Below are positions 16,693-26,646 of a stretch of 36,740 nucleotides of DNA, piece after piece. The stretch comes from Jiangella rhizosphaerae (GTDB lineage Bacteria; Actinomycetota; Actinomycetes; Jiangellales; Jiangellaceae). Made by a program: the position numbers and the translations under genes. Position 1 is the first letter of the stretch; every line of letters starts with the position of its first letter. The notes under the pieces are model-generated. The model was not told the origin of the DNA and searched no databases. It saw only the letters and a list, made by a program, of their open reading frames with translations. Location: NCBI RefSeq assembly GCF_003579925.1, contig NZ_QUAL01000440.1, positions 1-36,740 on the forward strand, read 5' to 3'.

Positions 16693-17544
16693 ATGCCGAG
16701 CGTGCGTGTCAACGGGGTCGATCTCGCCTACGACGATGCCGGGTCCGGGCCGGTGGTGGTCCTCGTCCACGGGGCGCTGGGCGACCGCCGGATGTGGGAC
16801 CACCAGTTCGCCGCCCTCGCTTCTCGTCACCGCGTCGTCCGGTACGACTGGCGGGGGCACGGGGAGTCCGGCGACGCCGCCGGGGAGTTCGCCCACCACG
16901 CCGACCTGCTGGGGCTCATGGACGCCCTCGGCATCGAGCGGGCGGCGCTGGCCGGCAACTCCTACGGCGGCGCCTACGCCCTCGACGTCGCGCTGGCCGC
17001 GCCCGAGCGGGTCACGTCGCTGACGCTCATCGCCTCCGGCCTGTCCGGGCACGAATGGCCGGCGGAGATGCTGCGGTTCGCCAGTGAGCGCGTCCTCGCC
17101 GCCGTGCCGGCCGAGCGGCTGCAGCGCTACCGCGACCGCACCGCCGGGCACGTCGACCCCGCGGACGTCGCCGCGATGGCCGAGGCGCAGCTGCGGCTGA
17201 TGGTCACGGGACCGAAGCGGGAGCCGTCCGACCTCGACCCGGACGTGTGGGACCGCGCCACGACCATGTGCCGCCTGGTGTTCGAGCGCGAGTGGGGCGG
17301 GCCCGCCTCCACCGAGCTGGGCGCGCGGCCGCCGGCGAAGGGCCGGCTGCACGAGGTCACCACGCCGACGCTGGTGATCAACGGGCTGGCCGACCTGCCC
17401 TGGATCCAGGACGTCTCGGACCTGCTCGGCACGAGCATCCCCGGCGCGGAGCGGGTCGACCTCGACGACACCGGCCACCTGCCGCAGCTGGAGCGTCCGG
17501 CCGAGGTGACCGCGCTGCTCACGAACTTCCTGGCCGGCCGCTGA
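16693..17544 (+). CDS. Alpha/beta hydrolase
   Basis: A 283-residue soluble alpha/beta-hydrolase-fold enzyme. The oxyanion region VLVHGALGDRRMWDHQF (about residues 24-39) is followed by YDWRGHGESG, the nucleophile elbow GNSYGG (Ser90) and a C-terminal catalytic His in DDTGHLPQLERP (about residue 262). A candidate acid is the Asp in INGLADLPW. Esterase, lactonase or haloperoxidase-like activity is possible; the substrate cannot be told. The start is ATG 16693, probably leaderless. The gene ends one base before the convergent DUF3180 gene. Confidence 0.88.
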   Translation: MPSVRVNGVDLAYDDAGSGPVVVLVHGALGDRRMWDHQFAALASRHRVVRYDWRGHGESGDAAGEFAHHADLLGLMDALGIERAALAGNSYGGAYALDVALAAPERVTSLTLIASGLSGHEWPAEMLRFASERVLAAVPAERLQRYRDRTAGHVDPADVAAMAEAQLRLMVTGPKREPSDLDPDVWDRATTMCRLVFEREWGGPASTELGARPPAKGRLHEVTTPTLVINGLADLPWIQDVSDLLGTSIPGAERVDLDDTGHLPQLERPAEVTALLTNFLAGR

Positions 17545-17545
17545 C

Positions 17546-18022
17546 TCACGCCGGGTGGGCGCCGCCGTTCTCGTCGTCGGACGGGGGCGGGACCTCGCCG
17601 GCGCGTTCGAGGCGGACGGCGGCGACCGTCAGCACGACGGAGGCCACGACGACCACGGCGGAGAGGACGGCGCGGTTGCGGCCCATCGGCGAGTCGAGGT
17701 GGTCGAGGGCCAGCAGCCCGAGCCCGGCGTAGACACCCACCAGCAGAGCGCCGAAGTAGGCCGACGCCTTCGCGAGCGCGACCGAGCGCGCCACGCGCAA
17801 GGCGTCGATGCGGCGGTCGAAGCGCCGCTCGGTGATCCAGCCGCGCACCGCCCGGGCGCCGGCGAGCATGCCGATGGCGAGGAAGAGCAGGAGCAACGGC
17901 AGCACCCACGGGATCGGCGGGAGCGCGCCGGACGTCGCGTCGACCACTCGGCCGATCGACCAGCCGATCGGGACCGCCACCAGGGCGACCCAGATCAGCG
18001 AGCCGATCCTCGTCCGCTGCAC
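17546..18022 (-). CDS. DUF3180 membrane protein
   Basis: A 158-residue protein with four hydrophobic segments in two pairs (about residues 7-24 and 36-55; then 85-105 and 115-137), separated by a basic loop GWITERRFDRRIDALRVARS, and with an acidic C terminus. It matches DUF3180, a family found almost only in actinobacteria and typically encoded right after folK, as here. The GTG at 18022 lies inside the last codons of folK's 3' end (folK stops at 18042, 19 bp upstream), so it is the tail of the folate operon. Function unknown. Confidence 0.85.
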   Translation of the reverse strand: MQRTRIGSLIWVALVAVPIGWSIGRVVDATSGALPPIPWVLPLLLLFLAIGMLAGARAVRGWITERRFDRRIDALRVARSVALAKASAYFGALLVGVYAGLGLLALDHLDSPMGRNRAVLSAVVVVASVVLTVAAVRLERAGEVPPPSDDENGGAHPA

Positions 18023-18041
18023 GGTTGTCGCGACTCGGGCG

Positions 18042-18608
18042 TCAGGCCGGGATCTCGAGGGTCTCGTCCAGCCGGCGCACGCCCGTGGCGTCGACGGCGG
18101 AGCTGAGCTCGACGACGCGGCCCAGCCCGGGCACGGAGAAGTCGGGGTCGACGTCGGCCCACGGGATGAGCACGAACGCCCGCTCCGCCAGCCGCGGGTG
18201 CGGGACGCGCAGGTCGTCGTCGTCGGAGGTGACGTCGCCGACGGCGAGCACGTCGATGTCGAGGGTGCGCGGGGCGTTCGGGACGTCGCGGGTGCGGCCG
18301 TAGGCGGACTCGGTGGACTGGGCCCGCTCGAGCAGCGAGCGCGGCGACAGCGTGGTGTCGACGACCAGGACGGCGTTGAGGAACTTCGGCGACCCCTCGG
18401 GGGCGTCGACCGGCTCGGACTCGTACACCGGCGACACCGCCACCGGCACGATCTCGGACGAGTCGGTGAGGGTGTCGACGGCCGCCTGCAGGAACTCGAT
18501 GCGGTCGCCGAGATTGCTGCCCAGCGCGAACGCCGTGCGCCGCAGCGGGCGCAGATCACCGGTCAGGGTGTCGGCGTCGACGACGTTGGGGTTGGGGACA
18601 TTGGTCAC
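18042..18608 (-). CDS. folK: HPPK, hydroxymethyldihydropterin pyrophosphokinase
   Basis: Transfers pyrophosphate from ATP to 6-hydroxymethyl-7,8-dihydropterin, the step before dihydropteroate synthase in folate synthesis. The 188-residue protein shows ALGSNLGDR (residues 28-36), SPVYESEPV, FLNAVLVVDT and the HPPK signature APRTLDIDVLAVGD with its two metal-binding Asp residues, then VPHPRLAERAFVLIPWAD. The N-terminal 25 residues are an extension before the fold. GTG 18608 overlaps the stop of folB (GTGA), indicating coupled translation. Cytoplasmic. Confidence 0.96.
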   Translation of the reverse strand: MTNVPNPNVVDADTLTGDLRPLRRTAFALGSNLGDRIEFLQAAVDTLTDSSEIVPVAVSPVYESEPVDAPEGSPKFLNAVLVVDTTLSPRSLLERAQSTESAYGRTRDVPNAPRTLDIDVLAVGDVTSDDDDLRVPHPRLAERAFVLIPWADVDPDFSVPGLGRVVELSSAVDATGVRRLDETLEIPA

Positions 18609-18967
18609 GTTCTGGCCCTTCGAATCGTCACGGTCACGTCGTCGAACGGCACCGTCATCGGCGCCTCCGGCTTGTGCACGGTCACTTCCGCCGCCTCTAC
18701 CCTGGGATCGTCCAGGCAGAGGTCCGCGATGCGCTGGGCGAGGGTCTCGACCAGTCGGACCGGCTCCCCCGAGACGAGGCCGACCACCCGCTCCGCAAGA
18801 CTGCCATAGTCGACGGTGTCGGTGAGGTCGTCGCTCTCGGCCGCCGCACGGGTGTCGACGCTCAGCGCGACGTCGACGCGGAACAGCTGGCCGTTCTCCC
18901 GCTCGTGGGCGAACCAGCCGTGGCGTCCGCGCGCGGTCAGGCCGCGCAGCTCGATGCGGTCAGGCAC
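18605..18967 (-). CDS. folB: Dihydroneopterin aldolase
   Basis: Cleaves 7,8-dihydroneopterin to 6-hydroxymethyl-dihydropterin and glycolaldehyde in folate synthesis; acts as a soluble oligomer. The 120-residue length is normal. It has LTARGRHGWFAHERE with the substrate-binding Glu (E22), a DTVDYGSLAERV segment, VETLAQRIADLCL, and the catalytic Lys in VHKPEAP (K99). The start is GTG 18967 with TAGGGT 6 nt upstream and no Shine-Dalgarno sequence, so a leaderless mRNA is likely, making this the first gene of folB-folK-DUF3180. Confidence 0.96.
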   Translation of the reverse strand: MPDRIELRGLTARGRHGWFAHERENGQLFRVDVALSVDTRAAAESDDLTDTVDYGSLAERVVGLVSGEPVRLVETLAQRIADLCLDDPRVEAAEVTVHKPEAPMTVPFDDVTVTIRRART

Positions 18968-18973
18968 TCCACG

Positions 18974-18979
18974 ACCCTA
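18974..18979 (-). promoter_or_regulatory. -10 box for folB operon
   Basis: TAGGGT on the minus strand lies 6 nt before the folB GTG. It sits in the 69-bp gap after folP. The same gap also holds CCCCC-GTCC-GGGGG (19003-19016), a small hairpin that could end the folP transcript. Confidence 0.5.
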
Positions 18980-19036
18980 GCCGCCCGCACCCACTCCTCG
19001 CGCCCCCGTCCGGGGGTGGGATTGGCCACGATCCCG

Positions 19037-19897
19037 TCATCCCTGCGCCAGCCGGGCCGCCACCCGCACCGCGTCGAGCGTCGCCGGGACGGTGTGCACC
19101 CGGACGCACCAGGCGCCGGCCAGCGCGCCGATGGCCGACAGCGTGTCGGTGGCGGCGTCGCGGCCGGCCGGCGGGCGCCGTTCGCCGGTCTCCGGGTCGG
19201 CCAGCAGCTCGCCCAGGAACGTCTTGCGCGACGCCGCGACCAGCAGCGGAAGCTCGAGGGCGTGCAGTTCGGCCAGCCGCGACAGCAGGGTCCAGTTGTG
19301 GTCCCAGGTCTTGGCGAAACCGAGCCCCGGGTCGACGGCGATGTGCTCGGGCCGCACCCCGGCGGCCAGGGCGGCGTCGACGCGCGGGCGCAGCTCCGCG
19401 ACCACGTCCGCGACGACGTCGCCGTAGACGGCCTGCTCCTGCATGTGCTCGGAGTGGCCGCGCCAGTGCATCAGCACGACCGGCACGTCGGCGTCGGCCA
19501 CGACGCGCAGCATGTCCGGGTCGGCCAGCCCGCCGGACACGTCGTTGACCAGCCGCGCGCCGGCCTCCAGGGCGGGCGCGGCCACCCCGGCCCGCATGGT
19601 GTCGACGGAGACGACGGCGCCCGCGGCGGCCAGCTCGCGGATGACCGGCAGGACGCGGCGCCGCTCCTCGTCCGGCGACGGACGCCGCGCGCCGGGGCGG
19701 GTGGACTCGCCGCCGACGTCGACGAGGTCGGCGCCCTGCTCCATCAGCTGCAGCCCGTGCTCGATCGCGTCGCCGGGCTCGAACCAGAAGCCGCCGTCGG
19801 AGAAGGAGTCGGGTGTCACGTTCACCACACCCATGACCAGCGTGCGCGGCGGCTGCGGGAGCCCCGCGACGTAGCGCAGCGGCCGTCCGGCCATCAT
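19037..19897 (-). CDS. folP: Dihydropteroate synthase
   Basis: Condenses hydroxymethyldihydropterin pyrophosphate with p-aminobenzoate to make dihydropteroate; the sulfonamide target. The 286-residue TIM barrel carries [16 protein letters not shown] near the N terminus, [42 protein letters not shown] and [13 protein letters not shown]. All expected motifs are present, so it should be active rather than a FolP2-type paralogue. ATG 19897 overlaps the stop of purD (ATGA), coupling folate to purine synthesis genes; folB and folK follow after a 69-bp gap with their own likely promoter. Confidence 0.96.
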   Translation of the reverse strand: MMAGRPLRYVAGLPQPPRTLVMGVVNVTPDSFSDGGFWFEPGDAIEHGLQLMEQGADLVDVGGESTRPGARRPSPDEERRRVLPVIRELAAAGAVVSVDTMRAGVAAPALEAGARLVNDVSGGLADPDMLRVVADADVPVVLMHWRGHSEHMQEQAVYGDVVADVVAELRPRVDAALAAGVRPEHIAVDPGLGFAKTWDHNWTLLSRLAELHALELPLLVAASRKTFLGELLADPETGERRPPAGRDAATDTLSAIGALAGAWCVRVHTVPATLDAVRVAARLAQG

Positions 19898-21135
19898 CGG
19901 CTCTGCAGCGCGATGTCGGTGCGGTGGTGGCTGCCGTCGAGCCTGATGTGGCCGACGGCCTCGTACGCGCGCGACCGCGCCTCGTCGATGTCGCCGCCGA
20001 CCGCGGTGACCGACAGCACGCGGCCGCCGCTGGACACGACGGTGCCGTCGGCGTCCAGCCGGGTGCCGGCGTGCAGCACCTCGACGCCCTTGACGGCGGC
20101 GGCCTCGGACAGCCCGCCGATGGGGTCGCCGGTGCGCGGCGCCGCCGGGTAGCCGTGCGCGGCGACGACGACGGTGACCGCGGCGCCGTCCTGCCACACC
20201 GGTTCCGGGTGCTGCGCGAGCGTGCCCGTCGCCGCGGCCCGCAGCAGCCCGCCGAGCCCGGACCGCAGCCGCGCCAGCACCGCCTGCGTCTCGGGGTCGC
20301 CGAACCGGGCGTTGAACTCGACCACCCGGACGCCGCGCGAGGTCAGCGCGAGCCCGGCGTACAGCAGCCCGGCGAACGGGGTGCCGCGGCGCAGCATCTC
20401 GTCGATGGTCGGCTGGACGACGCGCGCCATGACGTCGTCGACCAGGCCCTCGGGCGCCCACGGCAGCGGCGTGTAGGCGCCCATGCCGCCGGTGTTGGGG
20501 CCCTCGTCGCCGTCGTAGGCACGCTTGAAGTCCTGCGCCGGGGTCAGCGGCACGGCGACCCGGCCGTCCGTCACGCAGAACAGCGACACCTCCGGGCCGT
20601 CGAGGTACTCCTCGATGACGACGCGCCCGCAGGCCTCGGCGTGCGCCAGCGCGGCCTCGCGGTCGTCGGTGACGACGACGCCCTTGCCGGCGGCCAGGCC
20701 GTCGTCCTTGACAACGTACGGCGCCCCGAAGCGGTCCAGCGCGTCCTCGGCCTCGGCGCGAGTCTCGCAGACCACGGCCATGGCCGTGGGCACCCCCGCC
20801 GCGGCCATGACGTCCTTCGCGAAGGCCTTCGACCCCTCCAGCCTGGCCGCTCGTCCGGACGGCCCGAAGCAGGCGATGCCGCGCGCCTTGACGGCGTCGG
20901 TGACGCCCGCGACCAGCGGGCCCTCGGGGCCGACGACGACGAGGTCGGCGCCGAGCCGGGCGGCGAGGTCGGCCACGGCCTCGGGCTGCTCGGCGACGAC
21001 GGAGTGGACCGCGACGTCCGCGGCGATGCCGGCGTTGCCGGGCGCGGCGTGCACCTCGGACACCTCGGGGTCGCGCAGCAGGCAGCGCACGAGGGCGTGC
21101 TCGCGCGCACCGGAACCGATGACGAGTACCTTCAC
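19894..21135 (-). CDS. purD: Phosphoribosylamine-glycine ligase (GARS)
   Basis: ATP-grasp enzyme for the second step of de novo purine synthesis, joining glycine to phosphoribosylamine. The 413-residue protein begins [15 protein letters not shown] and shows [50 protein letters not shown], the GARS signature [11 protein letters not shown] and a C-terminal domain with [12 protein letters not shown]. The GTG start at 21135 has TAGGGT 8 nt upstream and no Shine-Dalgarno sequence; a short inverted repeat covers that box. Divergent from the phosphatase gene and overlapping folP by 4 bp. Confidence 0.97.
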   Translation of the reverse strand: MKVLVIGSGAREHALVRCLLRDPEVSEVHAAPGNAGIAADVAVHSVVAEQPEAVADLAARLGADLVVVGPEGPLVAGVTDAVKARGIACFGPSGRAARLEGSKAFAKDVMAAAGVPTAMAVVCETRAEAEDALDRFGAPYVVKDDGLAAGKGVVVTDDREAALAHAEACGRVVIEEYLDGPEVSLFCVTDGRVAVPLTPAQDFKRAYDGDEGPNTGGMGAYTPLPWAPEGLVDDVMARVVQPTIDEMLRRGTPFAGLLYAGLALTSRGVRVVEFNARFGDPETQAVLARLRSGLGGLLRAAATGTLAQHPEPVWQDGAAVTVVVAAHGYPAAPRTGDPIGGLSEAAAVKGVEVLHAGTRLDADGTVVSSGGRVLSVTAVGGDIDEARSRAYEAVGHIRLDGSHHRTDIALQSR

Positions 21136-21141
21136 GGACGC

Positions 21142-21163
21142 CGACCCTATCGGGAGAGGGTCG
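21142..21163. promoter_or_regulatory. Inverted repeat over purD -10 box
   Basis: CGACCCT (21142-21148) and AGGGTCG (21157-21163) form a perfect 7-bp inverted repeat with an 8-bp centre. The left arm overlaps the minus-strand TAGGGT (21144-21149) proposed as the purD -10 box. Candidate operator in the 55-bp divergent gap. Confidence 0.45.
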
Positions 21164-21176
21164 CGACATCATCGAC

Positions 21177-21182
21177 TACCGT
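21177..21182 (+). promoter_or_regulatory. -10 box for leaderless phosphatase mRNA
   Basis: TACCGT lies 8 nt before the ATG at 21191. No Shine-Dalgarno sequence is seen between them. Confidence 0.45.
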
Positions 21183-21190
21183 GGACGGTG

Positions 21191-21967
21191 ATGAGCGAAC
21201 GATGGATCGATCTCGTCGGCGCGGTCAACGTCCGCGATCTCGGCGGGCTACCCACCACCGACGGCCGCGTCACCCGCTTCGGCCAGGTGCTGCGCTCCGA
21301 CAACCTGCAGGACCTCATCGACGACGACATCGACCGGCTCACCGGCGAGCACGGCCTGCGCGACGTCGTCGACCTGCGCACGACCTTCGAGGTGACGTCC
21401 GAGGGCCCGGGTCCGCTGACCCGCGTCCCCGAGGTCACCGTCCATCACCTGTCGCTCTATCCCGAGGTCGGCACCACCACCGACGTCGAGGCCGACAGCG
21501 TCCTGCCGTGGACCGGCAAGGACGGCAACGACGCCATCTGGGTGAACTCCGGCGTCTACTACACGAACTACCTGCGCCACCGGCCGGGCAACGTCGTGGC
21601 GGCGCTGCGCACCATGACGGCCTCCGACGGCGCCACGCTGGTGCACTGCGCGGCCGGCAAGGACCGCACGGGCGTGGTCTGCGCGCTGGCGCTGTCGGTC
21701 GTCGGGGTCGACCGCCAGGCCGTCGTCGACGACTACGTCCAGACCGGCGAGCGCATCGACGCCATCATGAGCCGGCTCAAGGCGACGGCCACCTACGCCG
21801 CCGACCTCGAGGGCCGGCCCAACGACGCCAACCTGCCGCGCGCGGAGTCGATGCACACGTTCCTCGACTTCGTCGACACCGAGTTCGGCGGCCCGGACGG
21901 CTGGCTCCAGCTGCACGGCTGGACCGCCGACGACACCGCCGCCCTGCGCACCCGCCTCGTCGGCTGA
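21191..21967 (+). CDS. Tyrosine-protein phosphatase, MptpB-like
   Basis: A 258-residue cysteine phosphatase of the Y_phosphatase3 / MptpB type. It has the N-terminal VNVRDLGGLPTTDGRVTRFGQVLRSDNL, a DLRTTFEV segment, and the P-loop HCAAGKDRTG with nucleophile C153 and R159. MptpB relatives remove phosphate from phosphotyrosine, other phosphoproteins or phosphoinositides; the substrate here is unknown. No signal peptide is seen. Transcribed divergently from purD across a 55-bp gap and probably leaderless. Its stop lies in a hairpin with the stop of the convergent acetyltransferase gene. Confidence 0.93.
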   Translation: MSERWIDLVGAVNVRDLGGLPTTDGRVTRFGQVLRSDNLQDLIDDDIDRLTGEHGLRDVVDLRTTFEVTSEGPGPLTRVPEVTVHHLSLYPEVGTTTDVEADSVLPWTGKDGNDAIWVNSGVYYTNYLRHRPGNVVAALRTMTASDGATLVHCAAGKDRTGVVCALALSVVGVDRQAVVDDYVQTGERIDAIMSRLKATATYAADLEGRPNDANLPRAESMHTFLDFVDTEFGGPDGWLQLHGWTADDTAALRTRLVG

Positions 21968-21979
21968 CGCGCGGTCAGC
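21963..21979. terminator. Stop-codon hairpin, 6-bp stem
   Basis: GCTGAC (21963-21968), loop GCGCG, GTCAGC (21974-21979). Both converging genes' TGA stops lie in the arms; no T-tract. Confidence 0.45.
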
Positions 21980-22571
21980 GCGCCAGCGCCGCCTCCAGCC
22001 GTTTGCGCACGCCCGGCCACTCGGCGCTGAGGATCGAGTAGTAGACGGTGTCGCGCCAGGTGCCGTCCGGGCGGCGCATGTGGTGACGCAGCACGCCCTC
22101 GCGAACGGCGCCCAGCCGCTCGATGGCGCGCTGCGACCGGACGTTGAGGTGGTCGGTCTTCAGTGCCACCCGCTCCAGCCCGAGCGTCTCGAACGCGTGC
22201 CCGATGACCAGCAGCTTCGTCGCCGTGTTCACCTCGGTGCGCCACCAGGCCGGCCCGATCCACGTCGACCCGACCTCGACCCGCCGGTTCGCCGCGTCGA
22301 CGTCGAGGTAGGACGTCGACCCGACGACGCGGCCGTCGGCGCGGCGGCGGATCGCCCACGGCACGACGTCACCGCTGGCGACCGCCGCGAGCGTCCGCTC
22401 CAGCGGCCCGGCAAGGCTGCCGTCCGAATCCGGCCGCCAGGTGGCCACCCAGCGGAACAGCTCGTCCGGCTCGGAGACGGCCGCGGTCAGCTCGTCCAGA
22501 TGACCCGGCGTCAGCGGCTCCAGCTCGATCCAGTCGTTGGCCAGCGGCACGGTGGTGATGGCGGTGGTCAC
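21975..22571 (-). CDS. GNAT N-acetyltransferase, RimJ/RimL type
   Basis: A 198-residue acetyltransferase of the Acetyltransf_3 type (RimJ/RimL-like). It has IELEPLTPGHLDEL, VPWAIRRRADGRVVGSTSYLDVDAANRRVEVGSTWIGPAWWRTEVNTATKLLVIGHAFE, then LNVRSQRAIERLGAVREGVLRHHMRRPDGTWRDTVYYSIL. The family transfers acetyl from acetyl-CoA to amino groups on proteins, antibiotics or small molecules; the target is not predictable. The start is the GTG at 22571 with GATGAT 6 nt upstream, so it may be leaderless. It converges on the phosphatase gene and is divergent from the second GNAT gene. Confidence 0.9.
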   Translation of the reverse strand: MTTAITTVPLANDWIELEPLTPGHLDELTAAVSEPDELFRWVATWRPDSDGSLAGPLERTLAAVASGDVVPWAIRRRADGRVVGSTSYLDVDAANRRVEVGSTWIGPAWWRTEVNTATKLLVIGHAFETLGLERVALKTDHLNVRSQRAIERLGAVREGVLRHHMRRPDGTWRDTVYYSILSAEWPGVRKRLEAALAR

Positions 22572-22638
22572 CGAGCCATCATCGCCGACCGCGTGCCACC
22601 ATCGGACCGACGACCCCATCGGCAGAGGAGCTCGCCTC

Positions 22639-23232
22639 GTGATCATCCGCCCGTACGCGCCCGGCGACGACGACGCGCTCTACGACATCTGCCTGCGCAC
22701 GGGTGACAACGGCGGCGACGCCACCGGCCAGTTCGCCGACCCGCGGCTGCTCGGCGAGATCTTCGTCGGCCCGTACCTGCGGTTCGAGCCCTCGTTGGCG
22801 TTCGTGATCGACGACGGCGCGCCGGCCGGCTACGTGCTCGGTGCCCGCGACACCGTGGAGTTCGAAGCGGCCTGCGAACGCGAGTGGTGGCCGCCGCTGC
22901 GCGAGAAGTACCCGCCGGGCTCCTTTCCGGCCGGCACGCGCGACGCGCACTACGTCGAGGTGCTGCACCAGCGGGGCACCCCCGACCCCGCCGTCGTCGC
23001 GGACTATCCCGCCCACCTGCACATCGACCTGCTCCCCCGCGCCCAGGGCCGGGGCCTGGGCCGAGGGCTGATCGAGCGGCTGCTCACGGCGCTGCACGAG
23101 GCCGGCGCGCCCGGCGTCCACCTGGGCGTCGGCGCGGCGAACACCCGCGCCATCGCCTTCTACGAGCGCATGGGGTTCCGGACGCTGCGCCGGTCGCCGA
23201 GCGGCCGCACCATGGGCCGCCCGACGACCTGA
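22639..23232 (+). CDS. GNAT acetyltransferase resembling O-GlcNAcase C-terminal domain
   Basis: A 197-residue GNAT protein beginning IIRPYAPGDDDALYDICLRTGDNGGDATGQF, with LLGEIFVGPYLRFEPSLAFVIDD, HLHIDLLPRAQGRGLGRGLIERLL (acetyl-CoA loop QGRGLG) and GVHLGVGAANTRAIAFYERMGF. This pattern matches bacterial relatives of the pseudo-acetyltransferase domain of animal O-GlcNAcase. Unlike the animal domain, the CoA-binding loop looks intact, so acetyl-CoA binding is likely; the substrate is unknown. GTG 22639 has AGAGGAG 8 nt upstream. Its stop and the purA stop face each other 4 bp apart. Confidence 0.9.
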   Translation: MIIRPYAPGDDDALYDICLRTGDNGGDATGQFADPRLLGEIFVGPYLRFEPSLAFVIDDGAPAGYVLGARDTVEFEAACEREWWPPLREKYPPGSFPAGTRDAHYVEVLHQRGTPDPAVVADYPAHLHIDLLPRAQGRGLGRGLIERLLTALHEAGAPGVHLGVGAANTRAIAFYERMGFRTLRRSPSGRTMGRPTT

Positions 23233-23236
23233 CGGA

Positions 23237-24601
<1,365 letters not shown>

Positions 24602-25011
24602 TCAGCGGAGCGTGTCGGCGGCCTCTTCGCTGGAGTCGCGCAGGAACTGCGCGCACCGCGTGGCCTCGTCGGTCTCGCCGATGGCCTCGGCGGCCCGGCC
24701 GAGCGCGTACAGCGAGCGCAGGAACCCGCGGTTGGGCTCGTGCGCCCACGGGACGGGGCCGTGCCCCTTCCAGCCGTGCCGCCGCAGCTGGTCCAGCCCG
24801 CGGTGGTAGCCGGTGCGGGCGAACGCGTACGACGAGACGGCGTCGCCTGCGGCGAACGCGCGGTCGGCGAGGTCGGCCCACGCCGCCGAGTACGCCGGGT
24901 GCGCCGCCGCCACCGTCGCCGCGTCGACGCCCGACTCCAGCGCCTCGCGGGCCGCGGGGTCGTCGGGCAGCAACGTCTCGGGCGGCCCGGACAGCAGGTT
25001 CTCGCCCGGCA

Positions 25012-25012
<1 letters not shown>
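24602..25012 (-). CDS. DUF3151 family protein
   Basis: A 136-residue cytoplasmic protein matching DUF3151: NLLSGPPETLLPDDPAAREAL at the N terminus and SSYAFARTGYHRGLDQLRRHGWKGHGPVPWAHEPNRGFLRSLYALGRAAEAIGE in the middle. The helical pattern (WADLADRAFAAGDAVSSYAFARTGY) is repeat-like, similar to a small TPR-type fold. Function unknown; members are actinobacterial and often lie beside fba and purA, as here. Its ATG shares one base with the fba stop (TGATG), so the two are translationally coupled. Confidence 0.88.
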
Positions 25013-26034
<1,022 letters not shown>

Positions 26035-26051
26035 AGATGCTCCGTTCCGGT

Positions 26052-26076
26052 CGGACGGCAGCTACCCAGCCGTCCG
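26052..26076 (-). other. Hairpin in fba leader
   Basis: CGGACGGC (26052-26059) and GCCGTCCG (26069-26076) are perfect arms around a 9-nt loop, just before the fba ribosome binding site. It could be an operator or a leader structure; no known riboswitch pattern is recognised. Confidence 0.4.
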
Positions 26077-26172
26077 GGCTCACGCCCCACGACAACGGGG
26101 GGCACGCATGTCAGGCCCAGTATTCACCGTAACGGGCCGGTAACGCGAAACCGTCCGTACCGGCGCAGCGAA

Positions 26173-26203
26173 CGAGCATGCTCGCGGCACCGGCCGTTAG
26201 GCT
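26173..26203 (+). promoter_or_regulatory. Candidate ptsH promoter and palindrome
   Basis: TAGGCT at 26198-26203 resembles an actinobacterial -10 box, 39 bp before the ptsH GTG. The perfect 12-bp palindrome CGAGCATGCTCG (26173-26184) sits about where the -35 region would be and could be an operator. No good -35 hexamer. Confidence 0.35.
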
Positions 26204-26242
26204 GGGGGCCGCACAACATACGACCTCAGCAGAGGAGACGCC

Positions 26243-26509
26243 GTGCCCGAGCGCACCGCAGTCGTCGCAAGCAAGGCCGGGCTGCACGCCCGGCCCGCCG
26301 CGGTCTTCGTCAAGGCCGCCGCGGAACAGCCCACCAAGGTGTCGATCCGCAAGCCCGACGGAGAGCCGGTCGACGCGTCCAGCATCCTGTCGATCATGAC
26401 GCTCGGGGTCGAGCAGGGCGACCAGGTCATCCTGTCCGCCGAGGGCGACAAGGCCGACCAAGCCCTCGACGCCCTGGTCGCGCTGCTCGAACGCGACCTC
26501 GACGAGTAG
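26243..26509 (+). CDS. ptsH: Phosphocarrier protein HPr
   Basis: An 88-residue PTS phosphocarrier that takes phosphate from enzyme I onto His15 and hands it to sugar-specific EIIA proteins. KAGLHARPAA holds the active-site His15 and Arg17. Ser47, in ASSILSIMTLGV, aligns with the regulatory Ser46 of Firmicutes HPr, though HPr kinase is generally absent in actinobacteria. GTG 26243 has AGAGGAG 6 nt upstream. It is a single-gene unit: enzyme I and EIIA are not adjacent, and a strong terminator follows 15 bp after the stop. Divergent from fba. Confidence 0.96.
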   Translation: MPERTAVVASKAGLHARPAAVFVKAAAEQPTKVSIRKPDGEPVDASSILSIMTLGVEQGDQVILSAEGDKADQALDALVALLERDLDE

Positions 26510-26524
26510 CCCGGACTGCTCGCC

Positions 26525-26559
26525 CGACGCTGCAGGTGGCCCGTCCACCTGCAGCGTCG
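26525..26559 (+). terminator. ptsH terminator
   Basis: A perfect 15-bp stem: left arm 26525-26539 (CGACGCTGCAGGTGG), loop CCCGT, right arm 26545-26559, followed by CTGTTTAT. Strong intrinsic terminator for ptsH. Confidence 0.85.
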
Positions 26560-26585
26560 CTGTTTATGGGTAGGCCGGGCGCCGC

Positions 26586-26615
26586 TTGTGGTCCCGGACA
26601 TTACTCGGTTATCCT
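26586..26615 (+). promoter_or_regulatory. Promoter of GntR gene
   Basis: TTGTGG (26586-26591), an 18-bp spacer and TATCCT (26610-26615), 31 bp before the GTG at 26647. The sequence GGTTATCC (26608-26615) overlapping the -10 partly resembles GGTTACC in front of the heparinase gene. Confidence 0.55.
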
Positions 26616-26646
26616 ACAAATCACCGCCATGCCGGGAGGAGTTCAC

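Noticed and set aside
19003-19016. A strong terminator after folP
   Set aside because: The stem is only five G-C pairs with no T-tract; noted as a small hairpin rather than listed as a terminator.
26035-26242. A riboswitch or small RNA in the fba/ptsH gap
   Set aside because: No known riboswitch core is recognisable; only short palindromes and promoter-like boxes are seen.
26586-26603. An inverted repeat (TGT...ACA) as the GntR autoregulatory site
   Set aside because: Only the three outer base pairs match; the inner positions do not pair.
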